Source of the DNA: Akkermansiaceae bacterium | GTDB taxonomy: Bacteria > Verrucomicrobiota > Verrucomicrobiia > Verrucomicrobiales > Akkermansiaceae | NCBI GenBank assembly: GCA_023300065.1 | Contig: JALZWJ010000156.1 | Span: forward strand, 1-9,078 | Direction: 5' to 3' | DNA: 9,078 bases | Shown: piece by piece, positions 1 to 6,995 of the stretch | How positions within the stretch are numbered: the first letter of the stretch is position 1 | Layout of the letters: each line of letters starts with the position of its first letter | Notes under the pieces: model-generated | What the model was told of the DNA's origin: nothing | Seen by the model: the letters and a program-made list of their open reading frames with translations, nothing else | Database searches by the model: none | Program-made: the position numbers and the translations under genes

Positions 1-3000
1 ACGGCGACCGCACTAACCGCAAAAAAGCCCGCCTCAAAATCATCGACGCCGAGGCCGGAGCATGGGGCATCATCAATGCTGACCACTTCGTCTTCTCCGA
101 TAATGAGGCCCCCTACTTCCCGAAAACCAGACCCATCGGTCCCACCGCGAAAGACGGCATGATCGCCAGCGAGGTCATCCCCGGCATGACCGTCCTGGAG
201 GGCTCCGTCGTCACCCTTTTCGCGGATAACCAAACTCACGGCGTCTATTCACCCACCGCCCTCACCGTTGATGAGCGTGGCCACGTCTACCTCGCCGAGA
301 CCCACCGCTTCCGCCATGGCGTGGAGGATAACCGCGACCACCTCTACTGGTTGATGGATGACATCGCCTCCCAAACCACCGCCGACCGCACCGCGATGCA
401 TGAGAAATGGCAGGACAAACTCCCACTCGAAAAACTCACCGAGACCTCCGAAGTCATCCGCGTTTTGATCGACACCGATGGCGATGGCACCGCCGATCAA
501 TCCGAAGTCTTTGCCGATCAATTCAATGCCCTCCTCGATGGCACCGCCGCCGGCATCATGGCCTTTGAAGGGCAAATCTACTTCGCCTGCATCCCCAACA
601 TTTGGTCCCTCCAAGACCTCGATGGCGACCTCAAAGCGGATGAACGCAAGATCATCCAAGACGGCTTCGGGGTCCGCGTCTCCTTCTCTGGGCATGATCT
701 CAATGGCTTCGCACTCGGCCCAGATGGCCGGATCTACGCCACCATCGGCGACCGCGGCTTCAGCTTCACCACCCAAGAAGGCAAAAAATACCACTCCCCC
801 AACCAAGGCGCGATCCTCCGGTTTGAGCCAGATGGCTCCCACATGGAAGTCGTCCACACCGGCCTCCGTAACCCAAAAGAAATCGCCTTCGACAAATTCG
901 GCACCGCCGTCACCGTCGATAATAACTCCGATCAAGGGGACCGTGCACGCGTCGTCTGCATGCTCGAAGGAGCAGACTCCGGCTGGCGCATGGGCCACCA
1001 AGTCATCCACTCCTTCCACACCACCGCCGGCATTGCCGATCGCCCCATCAACCAGTGGATGCAGGAAAAAATGTGGGAGCCGCAGAACGACTCCCAACCC
1101 GGACACATCATCCCTCCCATCCACAATCTCACCTCCGGCCCCTCCGGCCTCGCCTACCACCCCGGCACCGGATACAGCCTCGGCTGTCAGGATCAATTCC
1201 TCATCTGCGACTACCGTGGCAGCAGCGCCGCCTCCGGTATTTGGAACTTCAGCATCGTCCCAGAAGGCGCGGGATTCGCCGTCGACCAATCCTCCAAATT
1301 CAACTGGGGCGTCGGAGCCACCGACCTCGAATGGGGCTACGATGGCAAGCTCTACATCTCAGACTACGTCGGCGGCTGGACCGCTCACAACGCAGGCCAT
1401 ATCTACACCCTCTCCGAGCAAAACCCCGGCGAACCAATCTCCCAGCTCCTCGCCGAAACCAACTTCAAAGAGGCCCCATCCAGCACCCTCGCCAATCTCC
1501 TCACCCACCCCGACCAACGCATCCGCCTCCGGGCCCAGCTCCACCTCGCTGACCGGAAAGATGGCCTCCCCTACTTCACCGCTGCCGTGAACCAATCGCT
1601 CGACCCCATCGAGCGCCTCCACGGCATCTGGGGGCTAGGCATCATGGCGCGGAAGCACCAAAACAACACCGCCACCTTCTTCCTCGCCAAACAACTAGAG
1701 AATAATGATCCCCTCGTCCGGGGGCAAATCGCACAAGCCCTCGGTGAATCGACCCTAAAAACGGCCGACCTCCTCACCCCCCTTCTCTCCGATGGCTCAC
1801 TCCGCGTGCGTGCCCTCGCCGCCATCGCGATCGGCCGCATTGGGGACCCCAACGCCCTCCCCGCCGTCCTAGAAATGATCGCGTATAATGGCGATGCCGA
1901 CCCCACCCTCCGCCACGCCGGAGTGATGGCCCTCCTCGGAACCTCCACTGAGCAGGCCATCGCGGACTTGATCCAAAATGACTCAGACGCCATCCGCCAC
2001 GCCGCCGTCATTGCCTTACGCCGCCTTGGTAGCCCCATGATCACCGCCTTCCTCGGCGACGCCAACCTCCGCATCGCAGATGATGCGATCCGGGCCATCC
2101 ACGACACCCCCATCGAGGCCGCCCGCCCCATCATCGCGGCCCTGCTCGATGACACCGACCTCGCCACCCCGCAGCGCCCCGTCACCCGCATGGTCTTACG
2201 CCGTCTTATCCAGAGCGCCTTTCGCATTGGCAATGAGCTCAACCTCAACCGCCTCATCAAGGCCGCCGCAAATTCCGCCTACCCTATTCAAGAGCGCCAA
2301 GAAGCGATGGTTCTCCTCTCCAAGTGGACTCATCCCCATGTCGTCGACCGCTCTCTCGGAAGGCATTCCCCCCTCCCCCCGCGCGATCCCCAGATCATGC
2401 ACGCCGCCCTCACCCAGCACCTCGACCTCCTCCTCGCCGGTGGCCCTGCCATCTTCGCGCAGACCATGAAGCTCGTGCTCCAAAATAACATCGACCACGA
2501 CGCCCTCGACTCAGGTAGCCTCACCCGCATCATCCGCGATGAAAAAGTCGATGGCGAAACCCGCGCCGGAGCGCTCGCCCTCTTCCTCAAAGGAAACCCC
2601 GAAGAAACCACCACCCTCCTCACCGAAGCCGCCGCCTCTACAGATCACGCCCTCGCTACCAAAGCGCTCCAACTCGCTTCCAAACGAGACCCCGCCGCCA
2701 CCGTAGCCGCGTTGCAGGGCGCTCTAAAGTCAGACAGCGCCTCCCGCCGCCAGACCGCCTGGGGCATCGTCGCGACTCTCCCCGCCGAGCATGCCATCCC
2801 CCTCCTGCGCGATGCCCTCACCGACCTCACCGATGGCAAAGGCGACCGCGCCTCCAACCTAGACCTCCTCATCGCCGCCCGATCACGCGATGAACCCGTC
2901 ATCAAATCAGCACTCATCGCCTACGAGGATTCATTGCAAGTCGATGACCAGCTCGCCAAATGGCAAGTCACCCTCGCTGGAGGAAATGCCGAACGTGGAT

Positions 3001-4085
3001 TTAAAATCTACCAATCCCACGCCGCCGCCCAGTGCATGCGCTGCCACCGTCACGGAGATGGCCACACCGAGGGTGGTAACGCTGGCCCCAACCTCATGGG
3101 CATCGCCCTAAAAGAAAACGCCGCTGGCCTCCTAGAATCCCTCATCCTCCCCCATGCCAAAGTCGCCGATCGCTACGGCTCCGCCATCCTTAAACTCAAG
3201 GACGGCAGCAACAAGACCGGCATCATCATCGGACAAACCCCAACTCACCTCGACCTCCAAGAAGATGAAAAAACGGTCTGGCGCGTCCAACGCAGCGACC
3301 TTACCGAAGAACCAAAGCCGACTTCAGGCATGCCCGCAATGGGATCCATCCTCACCCCCTTTCAAATGCGCGACGTCATCGCGTGGCTCCTCACCCTCAC
3401 CAAAGCGAACCCTGAGACCGCTCCCAACTATGAGGTCAAAGAACTCGCACTTGACCTTCCCAAAAAGATGGACGAAGTCAGTAAAACCGAAGAGACTCCC
3501 GCCCTTCAACCCACCGAACCAAAAAAGAACGTGAGCGCAGAAAACGAAATCGATCCAGCCGTCATGGCACTTGGCAAATCGCAATACATGCTCTGCGGAA
3601 CATGCCACGGACAAAACGGCGAAGGTGTCAATGGCAACCCGCCCCTTGCCGGCTCCGAGTGGGTCCTGGGACCTGAGGAAAACCTGATCCGCATCCAGCT
3701 CAGAGGCCTCGAAGGTGAAATCCCCGTCGCCGGTAAAGTCTATAACCTCCCAGGAATGGCTGCCTACGGAGCTGGCCAACCAGACGAGAATGTCGCCGCC
3801 GTCCTCACCTATATTCGCAACGAGTTCGGGAACACCGCCCCAGCCGTCACCGCGGATGCCGTCGCCGCCTTCCGCTCGGAGGTGGGACAACCAGTTCTTA
3901 AAGTCACTGACCTCATCGATCCCAACGCCGCGATCAAAGAGAACATGGCAGACCAGCCAGCGCCCATCCTCGCTGAGATCCCCTCAACCGGACTCGGAGC
4001 CCCGACAATCGGCCTCGCCATCTTCCTCATCATCGGCGGCCTCAGCCTCCTCGGCTCGATCCGCATGAAGGCCATCAACAAATAG
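1..4085 (+). CDS. PVC-type beta-propeller dehydrogenase / HEAT / dihaem cytochrome c fusion, 5'-partial
   Basis: Probably an exported redox enzyme whose propeller oxidises an unknown substrate and passes electrons to fused c-haems. The frame is open from nucleotide 3, so the ATG at 159 is internal and the true start lies left of the window. Order seen: the end of an N-terminal domain (GAWGIINADHFVFSD, nt 57-101); a TIGR02604-like sugar-dehydrogenase propeller (about nt 170-1440) with DTDGDGTAD, DLDGDLKAD and VDNNSDQGDRARVV; HEAT-like helical repeats (about 1440-2900); a PVC-type haem domain with CMRCH at 3033-3047 and candidate Met ligands at 3330 or 3339; a Lys/Glu/Pro-rich linker (about 3410-3550); a class I cytochrome c with CGTCH at 3594-3608, candidate Met ligand at 3756 and AAVLTYIRNEFGN; and one C-terminal membrane helix (about 4005-4061). 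The coding strand is very C-rich (about 32 C to 12 G in 2401-2460). Family is confident; substrate is unknown. Confidence 0.9.
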   Translation, partial: GDRTNRKKARLKIIDAEAGAWGIINADHFVFSDNEAPYFPKTRPIGPTAKDGMIASEVIPGMTVLEGSVVTLFADNQTHGVYSPTALTVDERGHVYLAETHRFRHGVEDNRDHLYWLMDDIASQTTADRTAMHEKWQDKLPLEKLTETSEVIRVLIDTDGDGTADQSEVFADQFNALLDGTAAGIMAFEGQIYFACIPNIWSLQDLDGDLKADERKIIQDGFGVRVSFSGHDLNGFALGPDGRIYATIGDRGFSFTTQEGKKYHSPNQGAILRFEPDGSHMEVVHTGLRNPKEIAFDKFGTAVTVDNNSDQGDRARVVCMLEGADSGWRMGHQVIHSFHTTAGIADRPINQWMQEKMWEPQNDSQPGHIIPPIHNLTSGPSGLAYHPGTGYSLGCQDQFLICDYRGSSAASGIWNFSIVPEGAGFAVDQSSKFNWGVGATDLEWGYDGKLYISDYVGGWTAHNAGHIYTLSEQNPGEPISQLLAETNFKEAPSSTLANLLTHPDQRIRLRAQLHLADRKDGLPYFTAAVNQSLDPIERLHGIWGLGIMARKHQNNTATFFLAKQLENNDPLVRGQIAQALGESTLKTADLLTPLLSDGSLRVRALAAIAIGRIGDPNALPAVLEMIAYNGDADPTLRHAGVMALLGTSTEQAIADLIQNDSDAIRHAAVIALRRLGSPMITAFLGDANLRIADDAIRAIHDTPIEAARPIIAALLDDTDLATPQRPVTRMVLRRLIQSAFRIGNELNLNRLIKAAANSAYPIQERQEAMVLLSKWTHPHVVDRSLGRHSPLPPRDPQIMHAALTQHLDLLLAGGPAIFAQTMKLVLQNNIDHDALDSGSLTRIIRDEKVDGETRAGALALFLKGNPEETTTLLTEAAASTDHALATKALQLASKRDPAATVAALQGALKSDSASRRQTAWGIVATLPAEHAIPLLRDALTDLTDGKGDRASNLDLLIAARSRDEPVIKSALIAYEDSLQVDDQLAKWQVTLAGGNAERGFKIYQSHAAAQCMRCHRHGDGHTEGGNAGPNLMGIALKENAAGLLESLILPHAKVADRYGSAILKLKDGSNKTGIIIGQTPTHLDLQEDEKTVWRVQRSDLTEEPKPTSGMPAMGSILTPFQMRDVIAWLLTLTKANPETAPNYEVKELALDLPKKMDEVSKTEETPALQPTEPKKNVSAENEIDPAVMALGKSQYMLCGTCHGQNGEGVNGNPPLAGSEWVLGPEENLIRIQLRGLEGEIPVAGKVYNLPGMAAYGAGQPDENVAAVLTYIRNEFGNTAPAVTADAVAAFRSEVGQPVLKVTDLIDPNAAIKENMADQPAPILAEIPSTGLGAPTIGLAIFLIIGGLSLLGSIRMKAINK

Positions 4086-4105
4086 GCCCACCACAACCTT
4101 TTCAC

Positions 4106-4137
4106 AAAACGCTCCAGGAAACTGGAGCGTTTTTTTT
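4106..4137 (+). terminator. Rho-independent terminator of the cytochrome gene
   Basis: A perfect 8-bp GC-rich stem, CGCTCCAG pairing with CTGGAGCG, encloses a GAAA tetraloop and is followed by eight T residues at 4130-4137. Four A residues just before the stem extend the pairing into the T tract. It lies 20 bases after the TAG stop, so the cytochrome gene is the last in its transcript. On the opposite strand the run after the stem has only four T, so termination of the convergent ABC operon here would be weaker. Confidence 0.93.
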
Positions 4138-4152
4138 GGCACCGCAACATCC

Positions 4153-4360
4153 AGCTCCGAAGGTGCACAGGCGTATAGCCCCGAGCCTTGGCTCGGGTTT
4201 CAGAAGCCATAACCAACCAAAGCTCCGAAGGTGCGCAGGCAAGCTTGTGAGCGCATTTCACCTTCGCGCCCTTGCCTACGCACCTATCGGAGCTTTCCAC
4301 TCTGCCCGGTCAAACCACGGGCTGAAGCCCGTGGCTATATGCCTACGCACCTTCGGAGCT
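4153..4360. repeat. Composite nested inverted repeat (REP/BIME-like), four arms in + + - - order
   Basis: Four copies of a core resembling AGCTCCGAAGGTGCGTAGGC are present: forward at 4153-4172 and 4221-4240, reverse at 4341-4360 and about 4275-4294. The outer pair extends to 28 bases (4153-4180 against 4333-4360) with about 25 matches, including a shared TATAGCC. The inner pair (4221-4243 against 4271-4294) shares an extra GGCAAG end and differs by one inserted and one substituted base. Each outer arm leads into its own hairpin: CCCGAGCC/GGCTCGGG at 4180-4197 and CCACGGGC/GCCCGTGG at 4315-4334. No convincing gene lies inside. It fills the gap between two convergent genes, the usual place for REP-type elements. 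Whether it is dispersed in the genome cannot be seen here. Confidence 0.8.
4315..4334 (-). terminator. Hairpin within the repeat, possible terminator of the ABC operon
   Basis: An 8-bp perfect stem (CCACGGGC with GCCCGTGG) and a four-base loop lie 39 bases past the ATPase stop when read on the minus strand, followed by only TTTG. The stem is strong but the T tract is poor, so termination is possible rather than shown. The hairpin is also an integral part of the composite repeat and may simply be a repeat feature. Confidence 0.3.
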
Positions 4361-4373
4361 ACCTGAAAACCAC

Positions 4374-5003
4374 TCACCACGCCAAAACCCGATCCGCCAG
4401 CGCCTCGGCTTCGGTCGATGAATGCGTGATGTGTAAAGCGGTCACCTGCTCTTGTTCGATCACTCTCCGGATCACCGCCAAAACCTCGCCATGCCGGGCC
4501 TCATCTAATCCGCTCAGCGCTTCATCGAGGCATAGTAAGCGAGGCCGCAACGCCAGAGCACGCCCCAGCGCAACCCTCCGCGCCTCCCCGCCTGATAAAC
4601 CGTGCGGCAATCGGTCTAATAAATCTTCCAACCCTAAATCACACGCTAATCCCTCGACCCGCTCAGCCATCACCTTCCGCTTCCAACCATGCAGCCGAGG
4701 CCCGAACTCTAGCTGAGCCCGTACGTTCATGGTCGGGAAAAGCGCCATATCCTGAGGCACTAGCCCGATGCCCCGCGCCCCAGCCGGCAGAATCGAGACA
4801 TCCTCCCCGCCGAGCAAAATCCGCCCCCCTAAAATCGCATCATTCCGCAAGCCACAGATCGCCTCCATCACGGTGGTCTTTCCGCAGCCACTCGGCCCCA
4901 TCAGCGCGAGGCATTCCCCCTCAGCAATCGTGAGTGAGAAATCGCGGAGCTCAAACTTCCCCACCTTCACGGACAAGCTATCCACCTCCAATAAAACACT
5001 CAC
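4374..5003 (-). CDS. ABC transporter ATP-binding protein, short, molybdate/sulfate-importer type
   Basis: This 209-residue cytoplasmic ATPase should power the permease encoded just upstream. Visible motifs are Walker A GPSGCGKTT (36-44), Q-loop Gln84 in LVPQD, signature LSGGE (136-140), Walker B LLCLDE (156-161), D-loop SGLD (164-167) and switch His194. The start is a GTG at 5003 that overlaps the permease TGA as GTGA, giving translational coupling; a purine-rich GGGAAGGGGGGGAAGG lies just ahead of it. An ATG further upstream in the frame would add an Arg/Gly-rich stretch lying inside the permease gene, so it was not used. The protein stops at LADRVLAW, where relatives normally continue with a strand and often a TOBE domain. 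It resembles short ATPases such as E. coli YnjD in length. The stop is 13 bases from the repeat element. Substrate is not determined. Confidence 0.92.
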   Translation of the reverse strand: MSVLLEVDSLSVKVGKFELRDFSLTIAEGECLALMGPSGCGKTTVMEAICGLRNDAILGGRILLGGEDVSILPAGARGIGLVPQDMALFPTMNVRAQLEFGPRLHGWKRKVMAERVEGLACDLGLEDLLDRLPHGLSGGEARRVALGRALALRPRLLCLDEALSGLDEARHGEVLAVIRRVIEQEQVTALHITHSSTEAEALADRVLAW

Positions 5004-5977
5004 GCCTTCCCCCCCTTCCCCAAAAAGGCCCGCACCAATAGCAGGGTCGAGACCGCGATCACGATCATCAGCAACGAGAGCGCGGCGGCCCCGGAGAGAT
5101 TCCCCAGATTGATCTCTAAAAACACCGAAGTCGCTAGCACCTCCGTCCGCCCGCGCGTCGCGCCCGCAAAGATTAAGATGGGTCCGAACTCGCCGAGGGC
5201 GCGCGCCCAAGCCATCGTCCCCGCTGCCACCATCCCCTTACCGGCCATCGGTAACACCACTCGCGTAAAGGCCTGCCCACGGTGGCAGCCCAGCGTCATC
5301 GCGATCTCTTCATAACGTGGACTGATTTGATCAAAAGTGGTCCGCATCGTCCGGATGGCAAAGGCCGCCGCAACGGGAAACTGAGCCAAAACTACCCCCA
5401 AGGGATGAAAGGTCATCGGCAAGCCTGCCTGCCCCGCGATATCCTCCAACGACTCAGCCTCGCCCCATAAAACAAACCCACCAAGCGCAAGTAAAACGCC
5501 CCCCAACGCCAAGGCCGAGGGGATAAAAGCCGACCGGCGCGCGGCGCGCAAAAACCCCACTCCCGCAGCAAATAAAAACCCCACCGCCAAGACCCAGCAC
5601 ACCTCCGCAAGTGAAACCTGGTTAAACAAAATCAAGAGACTCAATCCCACAATCAGTGGTGGTAATAGAATCGGAATATCGATCAAAGTATCCAGCAGCG
5701 CCCGCCCCCGGAACTCGTAACGCGAGAGCAGATAAGCCACCGGAACCGCAACCAGAACCGAAAGAATGGCGGTGGCAGTGCAGGTCACAAAGGTGAGCTT
5801 AATGGAGTGCTGGATCGCTGGGTCTTGTAAAACCCGCCCCACGTCTGCCCACGAGACCGTGAGGACATTCGCCCCCAACATCAGCAAAAGCAGCCCGAGA
5901 TAAACCGCCAACACCAAGACCAGAAAAAGAAGAAAAGGCCACTCCGGCCTTACCTTCCAGATCTTCTTCGGAGTCAC
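5000..5977 (-). CDS. ABC transporter permease, ModB/CysT-like, with an extra central membrane segment
   Basis: Inner-membrane subunit of an importer, 325 residues. The family is shown by the EAA loop EEIAMTLGCHRGQAFTRVVLP (223-243, here split: EEIAMTLG, then FTRVVLP) followed by WARALGEFGPILIFAG, typical of molybdate and sulfate permeases. Likely helices: about 14-36, 59-84, 95-118, 124-144, 151-171, 192-209, 248-271 and 296-317. ModB-like proteins usually go from the 'GLSLLILF' helix directly to 'FHPLGVVLAQF'. Here about 65 residues intervene (about 120-186), carrying two extra hydrophobic segments, so the protein is longer than ModB (about 225) or CysT (about 275). The GTG at 5977 is the first start after an in-frame TAG; GGTGA lies about ten bases ahead. 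The ATPase follows with a 4-base overlap. No binding protein is adjacent, so molybdate, tungstate or sulfate cannot be separated. Confidence 0.9.
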   Translation of the reverse strand: MTPKKIWKVRPEWPFLLFLVLVLAVYLGLLLLMLGANVLTVSWADVGRVLQDPAIQHSIKLTFVTCTATAILSVLVAVPVAYLLSRYEFRGRALLDTLIDIPILLPPLIVGLSLLILFNQVSLAEVCWVLAVGFLFAAGVGFLRAARRSAFIPSALALGGVLLALGGFVLWGEAESLEDIAGQAGLPMTFHPLGVVLAQFPVAAAFAIRTMRTTFDQISPRYEEIAMTLGCHRGQAFTRVVLPMAGKGMVAAGTMAWARALGEFGPILIFAGATRGRTEVLATSVFLEINLGNLSGAAALSLLMIVIAVSTLLLVRAFLGKGGKA

Positions 5978-6048
5978 ACGCTAGTCTTCACCGAGTCGGC
6001 ACGATCATTCCAGCAGAATTTTTCACGATCCGCAGACATTGAGATCTT

Positions 6049-6077
6049 TTGAATGCCCCTTGCCTTCCTTCTACAAT
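6049..6077 (+). promoter_or_regulatory. Candidate sigma70-type promoter for the GH128-like gene
   Basis: TTGAAT at 6049-6054 (4/6 to TTGACA) and TACAAT at 6072-6077 (5/6 to TATAAT) are separated by exactly 17 bases. Transcription would begin near 6084, leaving a leader of about 20 bases before the ATG at 6104. The alternative ATG at 6053 falls inside the -35 box and would not be on this transcript. The promoter lies in the 126-base gap between the divergent permease and glycosidase genes. I saw no comparably good promoter for the permease side. Confidence 0.55.
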
Positions 6078-6103
6078 TCGCGAAAATCATATCTACCACT
6101 TCT

Positions 6104-6961
6104 ATGAATTTAGATCCTCTCTCCTCACCCCTCTCAGCCACCCGCCGCGCTTTTTTGCGCACCGCCTTAGCCGCCAGCCTGGGAAGCAATGCCGCCCTCG
6201 GCGCCCGCTCCCCCATCAAGGGTGGGAAGAAGGGTCTCTGCATCGTGGGGAAAAGCCCACTCAGGACCCCCATGCTCAAAAAACTCAAGCCAGATTGGAC
6301 TTATAGCTGGGGACCGAACAAACCCAAAAATAGCCCCGCTGGGGTCGACTTCGTCCCCATGATCTGGGGGTATTGGGGAGACGCAAAAAGCCTTAGAAAA
6401 TCAGCGAACACGGCCAAAGAGGCCGGGATCAAAAACCTCCTCGGCTTTAATGAACCTGATAAGAAAAACCAATCGAATATCAGCGTCGAAAAAGCACTCC
6501 GAACCTGGCCCCTTCTGGAAGAGTCGGGCCTCCGCCTCGGGAGCCCTGGCTGTGTCCAACCCGATGGTGAATGGATGCGCGAGTTCATGGCGGGAGTGGC
6601 GAAGAAAGGCCTGCGGGTCGATTTCATCTGCATCCACTCTTACGGCGGACCAAACAGCAAAGCCTTCCTCCAACGCTTGGAAAAGATTCGTAAAATGTAT
6701 CGCAAGCCGCTCTGGATCACCGAGTTCGCGGTCGGCGACTGGAATGCCAAAAGCCCCAAGCAAAACAAACATCGCCCGGATAAAGTGCTGAAGTTTATGG
6801 AGGAGGTCTTCCCCGCCTTAGACAAGCTCGACTACGTGGAGAAACACGCGTGGTTCCCCGCCTCACCAAATAGCAATCCACTCGGCACGAGCGCGCTGTT
6901 TGATAAAAAAGGGAACCTCACGAAGCTCGGTGAATTTTACCGAGACTTCAAGTCGGCATAG
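6104..6961 (+). CDS. Tat-exported GH128-like glycoside hydrolase (Glyco_hydro_cc / Asl1-type)
   Basis: Predicted secreted (beta/alpha)8 glycosidase, 285 residues. The N-terminus has a twin-arginine signal, TRRAFLRT with Arg14-Arg15, a short hydrophobic stretch and a likely cleavage site after ALGA (about residue 34). Family motifs are WTYSWGP, VPMIWG, LLGFNEPD with Glu117 as likely acid/base, VDFICIHSYGG, and LWITEFAVGDW with Glu207 as likely nucleophile. GH128 members act on beta-1,3-glucans; that substrate is inferred from the family, not shown here. The ATG at 6104 was preferred over the in-frame ATG at 6053 because it puts the Tat motif at the normal distance from the N-terminus and follows the candidate promoter. 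No clear Shine-Dalgarno is visible for either start. The gene stands alone, divergent from the ABC operon and convergent with the nuclease gene. Confidence 0.85.
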   Translation: MNLDPLSSPLSATRRAFLRTALAASLGSNAALGARSPIKGGKKGLCIVGKSPLRTPMLKKLKPDWTYSWGPNKPKNSPAGVDFVPMIWGYWGDAKSLRKSANTAKEAGIKNLLGFNEPDKKNQSNISVEKALRTWPLLEESGLRLGSPGCVQPDGEWMREFMAGVAKKGLRVDFICIHSYGGPNSKAFLQRLEKIRKMYRKPLWITEFAVGDWNAKSPKQNKHRPDKVLKFMEEVFPALDKLDYVEKHAWFPASPNSNPLGTSALFDKKGNLTKLGEFYRDFKSA

Positions 6962-6973
6962 GCTCCCGTGGAC

Positions 6974-6995
6974 GTAGGAATAGCTCCTATTTCTT
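6974..6995. terminator. Weak hairpin between convergent genes
   Basis: TAGGA (6975-6979) pairs with TCCTA (6985-6989) around a five-base loop, and TTTCTT follows on the plus strand. The stem is only five base pairs plus a G-T, and it overlaps the nuclease stop codon. It is the only terminator-like structure seen between the glycosidase and nuclease genes, whose stops are 25 bases apart, so it may terminate the glycosidase transcript inefficiently. Confidence 0.3.

Noticed and set aside
159..161. ATG at 159 as the start of the large cytochrome protein
   Set aside because: The frame is open upstream to the window edge and reads as plausible domain sequence, so this Met is internal.
249..1289. 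A 346-codon open frame on the minus strand inside the large cytochrome gene
   Set aside because: Its product is a low-complexity Gly/Val/Glu/Asp-rich string with no motifs. It follows from the C-rich third codon positions of the plus-strand gene, which produce GNN codons and few stops on the opposite strand.
478..1590. A 370-codon plus-strand frame overlapping the propeller
   Set aside because: The product is Ser/Pro/Thr/Ala-rich without domain features, a shifted-frame reading of the real gene.
4153..4360. CRISPR array or integron attC site
   Set aside because: Arms alternate in orientation, spacers are not uniform, there are only four divergent copies, and no cas gene, integrase or attC core sites are seen.
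4136..4716. Plus-strand frames running through the repeat element and into the ATPase
   Set aside because: They translate repeat sequence and the antisense of the ATPase; the products have no recognisable features.
5004..5210. N-terminal extension of the ABC ATPase to an upstream ATG
   Set aside because: The extension lies inside the permease gene, is Arg/Gly-rich and unlike ATPases. The GTG at 5003 with the GTGA overlap gives a normal ABC N-terminus.
5974..6288. A 104-codon minus-strand frame upstream of the permease that could be its operon partner
   Set aside because: It is mostly antisense to the Tat signal region of the glycosidase, is Arg/Ala-rich without motifs, and would conflict with the candidate promoter region.
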